This document shows positions 48,280 through 58,867 of a DNA stretch of 64,000 nucleotides, piece after piece. The position numbers and the translations under genes were made by a program. The DNA is taken from NCBI GenBank assembly GCA_025084515.1, contig JAJAGP010003229.1, positions 1-64,000 on the forward strand. The letters are read 5' to 3'. Each line of letters starts with the position of its first letter. The first letter of the stretch is position 1. The notes beneath the pieces are model-generated. The model worked only from the letters and a program-made list of their open reading frames with translations, was not told the DNA's origin and made no database searches. The stretch is from Ancistrus triradiatus (lineage: Eukaryota > Chordata > Actinopteri > Siluriformes > Loricariidae).

Positions 48280-49083
48280 GTTTTTATTAGAAACATGTTA
48301 AGTCATATGTGTATAAGTTAAGTAACATTTCTCTTACATTGATAAATATTCCACTCCCGGAATAGGTTGGTAAATTAATAAAAACAATGGCAAAAAAAAA
48401 AATAAATAACTTCACTTCAACAATAAATTGACTTAAAATGGAAATAAAACATTTGCAATAAAATGTACCTTACCCTTCCATACAGGGGCGCATAATGCAC
48501 TATTGTTTACATGTTTTGGTTCATACTTAGAAGTGTAAATATCATCCACAGCATCAATAGCTGACTGGTTTATCATATTTTGGGCTATTCAGCTATCAAA
48601 CAGAACACTTTATAAATTGCTTTGATATTTTGCATAGTGTTTGATATATGCATAATATGCGTATTAATTACTCTGAAAAATCATTAGCCCTACAACTTCT
48701 ACCAGATGGCACTTCTATCTGTCTCAAAAAAATGTCCGCAAGCTGGGCACAACCTTCTCTTCCAATGCCCATATTTTTTCACCCTGGCTTTCAACCTCAG
48801 CTCTTCCTGGTCTAAATCTTCACTGACGCTTATTGTTATAGTATACTCCTTAAGGAAACTATACAACAATTTCAGAGGGGTGATCTTTCTCAGATGATAG
48901 CTACTCTGTCTCATACAGGGACTGTGGCGTCTGGCATATAATACGGAATGTGAAATTTAAGAGAAGTTAAAATGAACTGGACCCAAAAGTGAAGCGGGTC
49001 AACAGGACTTCTACTGATTACCACTCTGGCATTGGCTCATATTTATGTGTTTAGCCACTTATAACTGCATAACCTACAAAAAG
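48280..49083. other. Unassigned spacer with one odd minus-strand ORF
   Basis: A 71-codon minus-strand ORF (48914-48699) carries KKYGHWKRRLCPACGHFFE, with a CPAC pair. I cannot assign it to a family, and only one CxxC is present. Nothing else recognised. Confidence 0.35.
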
Positions 49084-49286
49084 GGGGACTGTGGTAGCCT
49101 AGCGGGGAAGGTACTGGACTCTGGACCAGAAGGTCCAGGGTTCAAATCCCACCTCTGCCAAGCTGCCACTGTTGGGTCCTTGAGCAAGACCCTTAACCCA
49201 CAATTGCTTGGATTGTAAGACTGTACCAACTGTAAGTCGCTCTGGATAAGGGCGTCTGCTAAATGCTGTAAATGTAAAATGTAAAA
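49084..49286 (+). repeat. SINE-A, full length
   Basis: This is a tRNA-derived SINE. Box A TAGCCTAGCGGG and box B GGTTCAAATCC match the RNA polymerase III consensus closely. The body has AGCTGCCACTGTTGGGTCCT, and the tail has GTAAGTCGCTCTGGATAAGG followed by short TAAATG-type units. The tail is the L2 LINE 3' end. Confidence 0.9.
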
Positions 49287-49289
49287 AGT

Positions 49290-51364
49290 ACATATTAGAC
49301 CACTAAAGCAAAGGTATTCATTAAACTTTCATAGGCACCAGTTATGTCAGCATAAACAACATTAATGCAATTAATAATAAAAAAAACCTTTGGTGTTTAT
49401 TTATTCTTCATTTCTCATCTATGGCAGAGTAGCATCCACTTTGTTTAACAGGCTTATTTTTTATTTACGGATGTGCCCCTCTAAATTCTGTGTTTGCCCC
49501 AATATGTCATCTAGAAATGCCACTACAGAAAGTATGGGGTGAGTTGTTCATGTCTTCCTTGGGTATTTATTTATATATACATGAGTTATGAGTTAAAAAT
49601 GTGTCAGGCACTAATATCCTGCCTGGTTGCATTGACTAATTTAGAGATTATCTACAGAAATGGCTCAAGGCAAGAGCTGTCAGTTTAATTCACTTTTTCA
49701 ACCAAGCATTTTATGGCCCTGCATAGTTAAGAAAAAAATTCTAATCATGTGAGAACCATTCTAATTTGTGGTGTATTTTGCTACATAGCAAACTGAAATA
49801 CTGCATACAATAGGTTTAATTAACCTCTTGAATTTTCTGTGTTGTTGGAATCGTACGGTTGCATTGCCAACAGCGGGGTTTGATGCTCATAAAATTAACT
49901 TGATTATATAGCTCATTCAGGCTGCCATTAGATGAGCAACTCTGTGTTTTGCTTTTTCTGCACTGATGCAGTCTGCAATTTTACTCAAACTTGCAGATGA
50001 TTTATGAAACCGTGATGGATATTGATTGAACATACATGTCAATTTTCTCCTCATACAGTACACCCACCTGTATTATCTCACTGTCCTGCTTGGCATTAAT
50101 GATTAGCTTCAGTGTCCTCCCTCTGTGCTTTATAGGTTTGGCTGCATGGTCAGTTCAAAGTCCACAGGCAGACTGATATATTGGTCATTTCAGATAAAGA
50201 GGGAACTCTCTAATTGGTTCAGGCCCACAGGAGCCTCGGAGGTGTGTGAGATAGCAAGTCTTCGGTTTAATGATGATGTTCAGACTGGCTGAAAGGCAGA
50301 TACAGTCCCGGATGTATCTGACATTGATTTGCTTTGTGGTCTGCCACATAGGAGATTGTGAAAGCAGGTTATCTTAGGTTTGGAACGCACCCATCACAAA
50401 CAGACAACACTTACATATAAGGCAAAGAAGAAGAAGAAGAAGAGAGAGAGAGAAGTGAATAATGCATTAGACCTGGACAGTTTGCTCTTGCCTCAATGAC
50501 AATTTATACTGGAGGGAGTTTTATAATGTTCAGGAGAATAATCAGTGCCCATGATTAGGAATCTATGTCTACTTTTAACTGACACTATCACATTATGAGG
50601 CCAATTATACCCTGCACCGAGACCTGTTTTAGGGTTACTTTGGCTGTTTATGAAAGACTATTTTAGGATTTTTGGTACAAACTATGTTTAATTGAAGGGA
50701 TTAAGCTTCCCAACTGCCATTTAACACATAGTGAAGTAAAACTATTAAGAACTTCCAATTTTTTATGGGCTCTCCACTGACTTGTGTATTATAGTAGTTA
50801 ACCAATGATGACTGCACGACTTGTTTCAGCTGAAACTCGATTCATGATTTACCACTCAGTACACAGTGATTCAGTGATTCAGATTCACAATAGCTCTCAG
50901 TTAGTGAAGACCTCCATTGTGCTTCCCATGTTTTTCTTTATTTTTACATTTACAGTACAGTATTCTTAGTGCAAATAACTCCCCATGGGTCCGAAAGAGA
51001 TTAGTGATGACAGCCAACTGAAAGGTAATCAGGACCTGAATCCTCCTGGCTTTCAGGCTGCAGTTATCATTATCAGCTATGCTAGCGCCCTGAGTTCACC
51101 AATAGAGTAATTGTTTTGCTTTTAATTTTTACTTTAATTTCATCACAGACTAAATTACATGAAATTCTTCAACACTTTATTATAAAACAGTCTTTGTCTT
51201 AATAATTTTGGCCAAATGTAGGGTAATGTATAAGTGTTAATGTAAGTTTGAATGTGTAATAGGCTCAGCTATGATACAATATAGACTATATTGAACTCCT
51301 CCTTTCATGATACATTTAAGTTTTGACGGATTTGTTGAAACATATCCTCTTCGTAAATAAGGGG
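49290..51364. other. Unassigned, non-repetitive-looking island
   Basis: In 2 kb I see no transposon and no gene. An (AAG)n(AG)n tract lies at 50425-50453. Like 27085-28975 and 45590-46990, it is a candidate region for conserved non-coding sequence. Confidence 0.4.
50425..50453. repeat. (AAG)n/(AG)n microsatellite
   Basis: Five AAG units followed by six AG units. Confidence 0.9.
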
Positions 51365-51519
51365 GCACCTGTACAAATCCATCAATGCATATAATGCCTT
51401 ATACAGTGTGGATTTTCTGGGGGTCTGGAATGGATTCATTCAAATTACATTATAACTTATATGAAAAATTTGCTTGTTACTTGTTGTTATTGGTTCATGA
51501 TGAGAACCGAGGTACCAGT
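51365..51519. mobile_element. MITE related to 48167-48275
   Basis: The right end GAACCGAGGTACCAGTG is the inverse of the left end of the 48167 unit. It shares ATGCCTTATACAGT and GGATTTTCTGG with that unit. The left boundary is uncertain. Confidence 0.5.
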
Positions 51520-51693
51520 GTATATGAATTTGTAATGAACACTGTACTAAATGTAAAATAGAAGCTTTTTCACTAGTTGTCTCAGACTTTTGACCTGCAC
51601 CATTGTATTTTCTGTATTTTAATGAACCAATTACAGATCAGTTAAGTTCTCAGACATAACAAAAACAATAGTTTTTAAATTAGGGACTATATT

Positions 51694-51889
51694 AGGGACT
51701 GTGGTGGCCTAGCGCGTAAGGTACTGGACTATGGACCAGAAGGTCCAGGGTTCAAATCCCACCTCTGCCAAGCTGCCACTGTTGGGTCCTTGAGCAAGGC
51801 CCTTAACCCACAATTGGTTGGCTTGTAAGATTGCATCAATTGTAAGTCGTTCTGGATAAGGGTGTCTGCAAACTGCTGTAAAGGTAATA
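51694..51889 (+). repeat. SINE-A, full length
   Basis: Box A TGGCCTAGCGCG, box B GGTTCAAATCC, the body AGCTGCCACTGTTGGGTCCT and a GTAAGTCGTTCTGGATAAGG tail are all present. The terminal TAAATG units are reduced to AAAGGTAATAG. Confidence 0.9.
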
Positions 51890-52005
51890 GTTGATTATTA
51901 GGAAAGGTGATTTTTTGCACAGGCCAAATTTTATGTTTTTTTTTTTTTGTGTTTTTGCCCCATGATACTCTAGGCTTGGAACAAACTGTGCTATTGAATA
52001 TGGCT

Positions 52006-52330
52006 GGTGGCACACTGACACAGAAGACAGTGCTAATGCACAACCCCAGTGACCCTGGTTCACTTCCCAATTGTATGGATTTTCACTCAATGAAAACTCT
52101 CTGTCACTCATTCTGCAGCCAGCCCAACAGAGGCAGGTCCTTCATTTAGTTGCTTCACTAAGTTGTGGGGGTATAACACTTCCCAGAACATGCTTATAGG
52201 TAAACTGTTTTCTGTAAATTACCCCTCTGAGTGAATGAGAGTGTGAGTGGTGCCCTGTTCCAGATGTAATTCCACCTTGTGTCCATTGTTTCCAGGATAG
52301 GCTCAAGGCTCACCAGGGTTTTGTTTTTGG
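52006..52330 (+). repeat. SINE-B, degenerate
   Basis: The head GGTGGCACACTGACACAGAA and the later blocks GAGTGAATGAGAGTGTGAGT and GTGCCCTGTTCCAG follow SINE-B order. The centre is rearranged or diverged. Confidence 0.5.
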
Positions 52331-52384
52331 TTATTTAACATCACTCTTCAGCATCGAAGGCCATTCAACGACAGACACAAGACT

Positions 52385-52565
52385 ACGTCAACACTCAAGG
52401 TTATATTGGAGTAATCAATTGACCTAATGCATGTCTTTGGACTGTGTTGAGGAAACCGGAGCACCCAGCATAAATCCACCTGGACACGGGAGGACATGCA
52501 GACTCCACACAGAAAGGGCCCAGACCACCCTGGGATCGAACCCAGGACCTTCTTGGACCACTAGC
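52385..52565 (-). repeat. SINE-B, 5' half
   Basis: The minus strand has box B GGGTTCGATCCC, CTTTCTGTGTGGAGTCTGCA, TGTCCTCCCGTGTCC and CATGCATTAGGTCAATTGAT. Confidence 0.75.
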
Positions 52566-52569
52566 TTGG

Positions 52570-53285
52570 TGCATATTCAGTCTATAGTAGTAGCAAAGGC
52601 AAGGAACTATGATACATGAGCAGATAATTAAGACTTGAAAGCATAGATTTGTGAAGAAAAATGTGGAGGATGAAAACGACAATGCTGCCAGAGTTGCCTG
52701 AGCCAACTAAGGTGCTAACTAGGAGGGTTATCTCAGACCCTTCCTGAGAAACAGAACATGAGTCAAGTTCACAGAGCGCAGCTGCCACCTTTTCTTAGCC
52801 AGAATATTCTCCCTGTAGACAGCCATTAATTTGTGAGTTGTTTTATGTAATATTTCCAGGGGAGTGAGTCATTTAACATTATTCTTTCCATTGTTGAATG
52901 TGTCTGCAAATGCAGATTGCAATACAATAGTGGATAATTAAGCTTTTATATTATAGTTACAGTGATATTATGTCAGATGGGTCTTAGATAGGGTAATTCA
53001 CCTCAGGACCAGCTACCTCTTGAGTCTTAAAAAACAGGTTGTTCCAAACTTTAGTGCAAAATTGCAATATTCTCCCACCCCTACACTTTATTTGGTCCAG
53101 GACATGCTGTGCTGGAATTTATGCATTCAGCTGTGTGGTTTCTGCTTTCATTGACTTGGCTACTGTATTCCTTATATCACCAAATAGCTTAAACCACACA
53201 TTCATTTTAAGTTGGTTTGGTTCTGAGGTTCAGTCAGGAGGCAAACCCTGGTGAACCAGTTCGGAAGAACAATTTATGTGAAATC
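52570..53285. other. Unassigned spacer
   Basis: Nothing recognised. Confidence 0.45.
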
Positions 53286-53287
53286 TA

Positions 53288-53648
53288 CAACCCCAAATCA
53301 GAAAAAAGTTGGGATAGCTTGGAAAATGTAATTAAAACAAACTTACGTTTACTGTGACTTTTATTTAATTGCAGACAGTATGAACAGAAGACATTTCTTA
53401 TTTTTTCTGGTCAATGTCATTTAGTTTGTTAATATACATCCATTCCTGCATTTCAGGCCTGCAACTCATTCTAAAAAAGAAAGGTCGGTAAAGCATTAAC
53501 TACTTCTCACAACACTTAAAAGACATTCTGGTACCGAGGATACCAAGCGATGAAAATGCTTCCCAATGAGATAAATGCCACTGTAAGACACATTGTGCTT
53601 TTTATTTGCATTTTCCATACTGCTCCAACTTTTTCTGAATTGGGGTTG
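53288..53648. mobile_element. Family K MITE
   Basis: Ends are CAACCCCAAATCAGAAAAAA at the left and the inverse, TTTTTCTGAATTGGGGTTG, at the right, with TA on each side. Internal blocks are ATTGCAGACAGTATGAACAG and GCATTTCAGGCCTGCAACTC. Length is 361 bp and there is no coding sequence. Family K fragments are also at 30535 and 54060. Confidence 0.75.
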
Positions 53649-54059
53649 TATAATTATTGAACAATATTTTCTGATATAGAAACGTTTGCTAAGCCCACCC
53701 CACTCACAGAGGGAAGGTCACATCAATGGAATGAGCAAAGGCAATATTGTCACTGTGCCACCTTCGATCTTCATGGCAAGGTCGCATAGTGCACTGCCAT
53801 GACTAGTAAAGGTGTACACCATGAGCTGGCACTACATTAACTTGAAACTCATTTTCCTTGGTTTCTGTGGGCTAATCAGTCCAATCTCCTGCACCTGCCT
53901 GACAGGGTGCAGAGCACAACAATCTCTGCCTGCTACGAGTGCTCAGTGATGAGTGGCGAGCAGAGGCCGTTTTGTATTCGCCACAAAACTGCTCCGGCTC
54001 GCTGCTCAACCACTCCTAGAAGGCAGACAGCATTTTGCTCTGCACTTTGGTCCAAACGC
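53649..54059. other. Unassigned spacer
   Basis: Nothing recognised. It lies between two pieces of family K and may belong to a larger disrupted locus. Confidence 0.4.
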
Positions 54060-54500
54060 AAAAGTTGGGATGGTATGGTAGTGTTACTTACACTTACATT
54101 GACTTTTATTACATTGCAGACAGTATGAACCCAAGTCTGGTCTACTTCATTTAATTTCATGCCTGTAATACATTCCAAACAAGTTACAACAGGGGCAGTT
54201 TAGGGCTAGTAATAAGGTAAAAAACTAAATGATGTGATTTCAAACAGGTGATGTCAACAGGTGATTGCACTCATGATTTGGTACAAAAGCAGTATCCACA
54301 AAAGGTTGAGTCATTGTGGAGCAAAGATAGGCAGAGGATCTCCAGTTTGTCAAAAAATGTGTGAGAAAATGGTTGAAATTTTTAAAAACATAATATCATT
54401 GAAATATTCACGGAACCTGGAGGAATTTCAGCCTAAAGAGCAAGGGCGGAAAACTCCGTATGGTATAGTGCTAGGCAAAGGTTTGCCAAAGTAATCCATT
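54060..54500 (+). mobile_element. Family K left part, internally rearranged
   Basis: Left-end remnants (AAAAGTTGGGATGGTATGG, GCAGACAGTATGAACCC) are followed by AAACAGGTGATGTCAACAGG, GATTTGGTACAAAAGCAGTA, CAGAGGATCTCCAGTTTGTC and CCTGGAGGAATTTCAG. This is the transposase 5' part in family order. The codons around the start include an HTH-like MCEKMVEIFKNI. From about 54450 the sequence appears to run in inverse orientation, and the remainder of the element is missing. Confidence 0.65.
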
Positions 54501-54509
54501 ACTCATGTG

Positions 54510-54833
54510 GTTTTGACACAGCTACCATATTGCTCCACCTTGTAGATGTAGAGTTATAGACAGCATCTCATCTGTTTGTGTTAGTCATCATCTAATTCTT
54601 CATTAGTTCTCAAAGGATACTGCCTACAGGATGCTGGTAAATGGACATTTTTGGTTGGTGGAATATTTTCAGTCCGGCAGTGACACTGAAGTATTTAAAA
54701 ACTCCAGCAGCACTGCTGTGTCTCATACCAGCACAACACACAATAGCACACCACCACCACATCAGTGTCACTGCAGTGCTGAGAATGATGCACCACTCAA
54801 ATATAACACAAATATATGTGCTGGTCCTGTATG
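54510..54833 (+). repeat. Family P, left piece of an interrupted copy
   Basis: Blocks in order are CACCTTGTAGATGTAGAGTT, TTTTTGGTTGGTGGAATATT, TTAAAAACTCCAGCAGCACT, ACCAGCACAACACACAATAG and TGTCACTGCAGTGCTGAGAA. The copy continues at 55846. Confidence 0.75.
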
Positions 54834-55844
54834 GATTACACCATGTAACAATTTTCAAAAAAAATTTTGTTCCCAGTTGTTAAGTGTGTTTTCCTGATTG
54901 TTTGTACCCTAAATGAATAGAAAAAAGTTATTATTCCCTGTAAACTTTGCTTTTGTGGTCAGCACAATGATATTTTGAAATTGATCTCTTTTTAAGGATA
55001 TTCGACATATTTTCAAGATACTTAAGAAAGCTTCTGGAATTGTGAGAAAACTATCAAGAAGTTTCTTAGAACTGTCCAGAATTATCTAGGAAAGAACTTT
55101 CTGGAACTGTAAAGCATTGTAGGTAGCGGTATAACTACAGTTATATAGAGGCCACTATAGCCTTCCTGGAGACGGAGAGAGAGAGAGGGACATGATCTAA
55201 TTGATTGGGATTGCATAGTAAGGGGCAACAGCCATCACAGACAAAGGGGCAACTGACCCGAGACAGACAGGTGTGAATTCATTCTTATTAGATCTGATAA
55301 CGACAGTATTCACACGTCCACCCCACACCCATACAGCAGCGGAGCTAGGAAGGACCACTATTTCAAATGTATATATTTGTTGTGTTACTCTGCTACGGGT
55401 GATAGTCTGCTCTGCTGAATCCTCAGTAACACTTCTTGTACTTTGATAGCAGGATGGAATAAAGAGTGACAATTTTTAATCGAGTTTGGAAGAGAGAAGT
55501 CCTTTTTCCTACAGTCACAGCAACTGAGTCCATTTAGATGGCATTTAAGAGGTTGCATACATCCAGCAGAAGCATTTTGCTATGTATGTGGCCATTTTAT
55601 AAAGACAAGAGCGAAAAAGTTACTCTGTGGAAGCATCTGCTAAGATGTGTGAGGCCTACAAAGCATACTTCGGCATGCCTGTTGGTGACCTGTTTCTATA
55701 ATAAAAATTCATAATTTTCGTTGCCGTGGTCACAAAAGCGAAGTTTATGATGAATGTAAGCAATTTTTAATTTGTTTTAGACATAAGCAATTGGAATATA
55801 ACATTAAAAAGCTGGGAACAAAACTTGTGTTACATAGTGTTATC
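54834..55844 (+). mobile_element. Unclassified TIR element carrying a captured or own exon
   Basis: A 1011-bp segment interrupts family P. Its ends are inverted repeats. The outer part has consensus GATWACACYATGTAACA, and an exact TTTTGTTCCCAG follows in each arm. Similarity continues for about 120 bp to TAAACTTYGCTTTTGTG (left ~54943-54960, right ~55735-55750 inverse). The left arm has a 12-bp A/T-rich insertion. Next to the left arm are repeats of TTCTGGAA type (55024-55110). The interior ends with a splice acceptor-like CTTTTTCCTACAG (to 55514) and an ATG-started reading frame (55538-55701). I do not see a target-site duplication. No known transposase is visible. Confidence 0.55.
55538..55701 (+). 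pseudogene. First-exon remnant of a multicopy FCYVCG-type protein
   Basis: The frame begins MAFKRLHTSSRS. A one-base shift then gives FCYVCGHFIKTRAKK, and a further shift gives SAKMCEAYKAYFGMPVGDL before a stop. Put in order, these three pieces match from memory the N-terminus of an uncharacterised animal protein present in many copies in fish, cnidarian and insect genomes. That protein has a CxxC pair here and a partner CxxC further on. Its function is unknown to me; multicopy spread suggests a transposon gene. Here only about 50 codons remain, with two frameshifts and no downstream exons. It lies just inside the right inverted arm, so the arm overlaps or follows what would be the first intron. 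Confidence 0.5.
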
Positions 55845-55845
55845 A

Positions 55846-55978
55846 AAGTAGGTCAAGAAACAGCTGGACTACAGTCTGTAATTGTAGAACTACAAAGTGA
55901 TCCTATATGATAAGTGGAACTGATAAAATGAAAAGTGAGTGTAGAAACAAGGAGGTGTACATAATAAAGTAATCAGTG
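55846..55978 (+). repeat. Family P, right piece of an interrupted copy
   Basis: GAAACAGCTGGACTACAGTC, TGTAATTGTAGAACTACAAA and TGTAGAAACAAGGAGGTG continue the family P copy in the same orientation as 54510-54833. Confidence 0.75.
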
Positions 55979-56404
55979 AGTGTCTGTTGGGGGAAAATAA
56001 GCCAGAGATCAGAAATACAAAACAGAGATTTGGGAAAGCCACATAATTAATGAGCAAAGAGATAATTAGGTTAAGAATTGGAACAACAAAGTGGAAATCT
56101 GACACTGGTAAATTAGAGTAAGGATACCATTGAATTTAAACTGGAGAAAAAAGGGCTAGTAAGGAAGATACTGAAGTTGCAACTTGAAAGAAATGAAAAG
56201 GGAGCAGTAATATTGATTGGGATGTCAGAAAAAAAAATCCAGCCTCAGTTTAGGGTTTCTCCTTTATTTCCCATTTCATAAACCAAGTCACCATTTTAAG
56301 TCGTTTAGTGTTTGTAGATTCAATTTTGGGATATCAGTCCTTATCCACATTGAATATTCAATATTCCCATTTCATGGCTTTACCACATGGATGTGTTGGC
56401 TGCA
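55979..56404. other. Unassigned spacer
   Basis: Nothing recognised. Confidence 0.45.
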
Positions 56405-56639
56405 CATGCACTGAGTAGTCACTTTATTACAGAGAGCTGACGTTTCTTGATCGGAGCTTCCATGTATGGAAATTAGCCTCATGATCTCAGAGTGCAGCAG
56501 AAAATCAAGAGAACAAGTTATCTTAGGATCAGTTTCAGTGTGATTCCAGAATGGAATGTGAATTAGAATGGGAAAATCAAGCGATCTTTGAATAAGGCAT
56601 GATCATGGATGCTAGACTAGCCGGGGTCAGTATTTCAAA

Positions 56640-57328
56640 AACTTCAAGCACATACAATATCAGGAGAATCCGACCCTTCCTTTCCAGAGAAGCCACCCAG
56701 GTGCTTGTCCAGTCTCTTGTTATAACAAAACTAGATTACTGCAATGCTCTGCTGGCTGGTCTTCCAATGCGTGCAATCAGGCCCCTGCAACTGATTCAGA
56801 ATGCAGCGGCTCGTCTGGTTTTCAATCTTCCCAAGTTTTCTCATGTCACCCCACTGCTGCGCTCACTTCACTGGCTCCCTGTAGCTTCCCGCATCAGGTA
56901 CAAAACCTTGACGCTCACCTACAAAGCCAAGAATGGAACAGCGCCATCTTACCTAAAAGTCCTGATCAAACCACGTTCTGTACCTCGCACCCTCCGAGAT
57001 ACGAGATTGGCCCGACTGGAGCCTCCATGTAAGATTAAAGGAAGACAAGCTTCAAGACTCTTCTCCGTCCTGGCACACAGGTGGTGGAATGAACTTCCAC
57101 TGTCTTCAAGAGGCGACTAAAAACTCACCTCTTCACCCAGCACTTCAGTGAATAAAACTGCATATCCTCCATTTAAAAAAAAAATTCTCTACACCAGGTT
57201 GTAGTTGGATTGTGATGTTCTTTACTTGTACTAATATGAGGTTCTATCTCCTAGGATTACAAGGCACTTTTGTAAGTCACTCTGGATAAGGGCATCTGCT
57301 GAATGCTGTAAATGTAAATGTAAATGCT
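56640..57328 (+). pseudogene. CR1/L2-clade LINE, ORF2 C-terminus and 3' end
   Basis: A 5'-truncated LINE. The open frame to 57120 encodes the RT C-terminal part: NIRRIRPFLSREATQVLVQS, KLDYCNALLAGLP, LQLIQNAAARLVFN, LRSLHWLPVASRIRYKTL, YLKVLIKPR and WWNELPLSSR. These blocks are diagnostic of L2-clade LINEs. About 155 codons are uninterrupted, which makes this one of the youngest coding remnants here. After a stop at 57118-57120 the expected KLTSSPST-type tail continues in frame. The short 3' UTR ends with GTAAGTCACTCTGGATAAGG and three TAAATG units. It is inserted in the Tc1-I element; no clear duplication of the target is seen. Confidence 0.9.
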
Positions 57329-57866
57329 GGAGCTCCAACTAACATGGTGTTGCTCATCATGGATGGACTATAACAGTACACGACCAGTTTGAGTGCCATT
57401 GCTGTCTAAGGGACACAGAAAGACTCCAGTGAAAACAATAGCAAAAATTGGCTCACTCAGCAGCGGAAAAACACTGTCTGGTCAGATGAATCCAGATTTC
57501 TGTTGCACCACACTGATGGGAGGGTCAGAATTCATCCCAAGCAGCAAGAATCGATGAACTCATTGTTGACGTTTCTTGACAGTTCAGGCTAGTGATGGTG
57601 AAGTAATGATGTGGGAAATGTTTTCTCAGCACACCCTGGGTCCTCTGATAACTGTGGATGGATGTTTGGACAGTATGGTTTATCTAAGCATTGTGGCTAA
57701 TCAGGTTTAGGGCAGCTGTTTATCCTATAGCAGAAGGACACTTTCGGCAGGACAATGCACCATACCAAGGGTTCTATATTCATGGATTAGTTCCAGGAAC
57801 AAGATAGTGAGATTTTCTTGCTTCGCTGACCATCACAGTCTCCAGATCTTAATCCTATAGAGCATG

Positions 57867-58066
57867 GGACTGTGGTAGCCTAGCGGGTAAGGTACTGGAC
57901 TATGGACCAGAAGGTTCAGGGTTCAAATCCCACCGTTGCCAAGCTGCCACTGTTGGGTCCTTGAGCAAGACCCTTAACCCACAATTGCTTGGATTGTAAG
58001 ACTGTATCAATGGTAAGTCGCTCTGGATAAGGGCATCTGCTAAATGCTGTAAAAGTAAATGTAAAT
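57867..58066 (+). repeat. SINE-A, full length, with target-site duplication
   Basis: Box A TAGCCTAGCGGG, box B GGTTCAAATCC, the body AGCTGCCACTGTTGGGTCCT and the L2-type tail are all present. The 7-bp repeat GAGCATG flanks it (57860-57866 and 58067-58073), inside the Tc1-I sequence, so the insertion is well defined. Confidence 0.93.
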
Positions 58067-58114
58067 GAGCATGTCAGTACGACGAGCAACTGCAAGAAGC
58101 TATCCTGTCCACAT

Positions 58115-58865
58115 GGGTCAATATTCCTGCCTAATTTCTTGCCTAATTTACTTGATAAAAGTGTTTGTTATAGAATAATATTTCTTTGAAATCCCCTGTG
58201 TTGCACACAGTGAACAGATTATCTATCAAAATAAGGTTACACCAACAGTCACATAAAGAGAGTTACCCAGGACTTTATTATAGTTCGACACCTCAGACAA
58301 ACCACAGTCTCTGATGCTGCTTTTCACCAATCACAGGCCTGTCTTCACGTCTCAGTCTGGAAGCGTTGACATTGTAATGAGATTATACAGAAGCTGATTT
58401 GCATCACCTGTGACAGCTGAGGCTCTCATTATCAACTCCTCCAGGACCTCCAGGCTTATCGCCAGACACACCCACCATGCTTTAGACTTTGTTCAGTCGC
58501 AGGCATCCTTTATATTCTTTTTCATCACTCCCCCTTTCAGTGGAAACAACTGTGCGTTTATTAGTGTAGTATAGAAATGCAACTTAGAGAGAGTAATTAA
58601 TACTATTCTGATTTTGCAGTGCGGTGTGTCAGGCTGGTAAGACAGACTAATTGACTTTTAAGCATGTAAAATACTCTGCTTTATTTATCAGAAGAAGTGA
58701 GGGACATTATCTTTGGCAAATATTTACCAAACCATAATTTAAGTTGGTACAAAAGGAAGGAAAATGACTGGTAACAGGAAGAATGCTGATTGAGTGGTGC
58801 TTGACTATTTTAAGAGCCAGAGAACTGTTCTTAGCTTCAAGGCTTTAAGATACTAATTTTTATAA
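58115..58865. other. Unassigned spacer
   Basis: Nothing recognised. Confidence 0.45.
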
Positions 58866-58867
58866 AC

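Larger units (their letters stand above)
56405..58110 (+). mobile_element. Tc1-I transposon split by an L2 LINE and a SINE-A
   Basis: The 5' part (56405-56640) has a terminus-like AGTAGTCACTTTATTACAGA. It then has a Tc1 N-terminal start region with the GGCATGATCATGGATGCTAG and GGGGTCAGTATTTCAAAAAC blocks. After the L2 insert, the Tc1 resumes at about 57329 with GGAGCTCCAACTAACATGGT. Translated blocks are WSDESRFLLHHTDGRVRIH (first catalytic D), LGPLITVDGCLDS/YLSIVANQV-like text and SQSPDLNPIEH. A SINE-A then splits it, and a short continuation follows from 58074. All frames are broken. Confidence 0.75.

Noticed and set aside
49084..49286. tRNA gene suggested by perfect box A and box B
   Set aside because: The sequence continues into a SINE body and L2 tail and lacks a cloverleaf acceptor stem; it is SINE-A. 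The same applies at 51694, 57867 and 29551.
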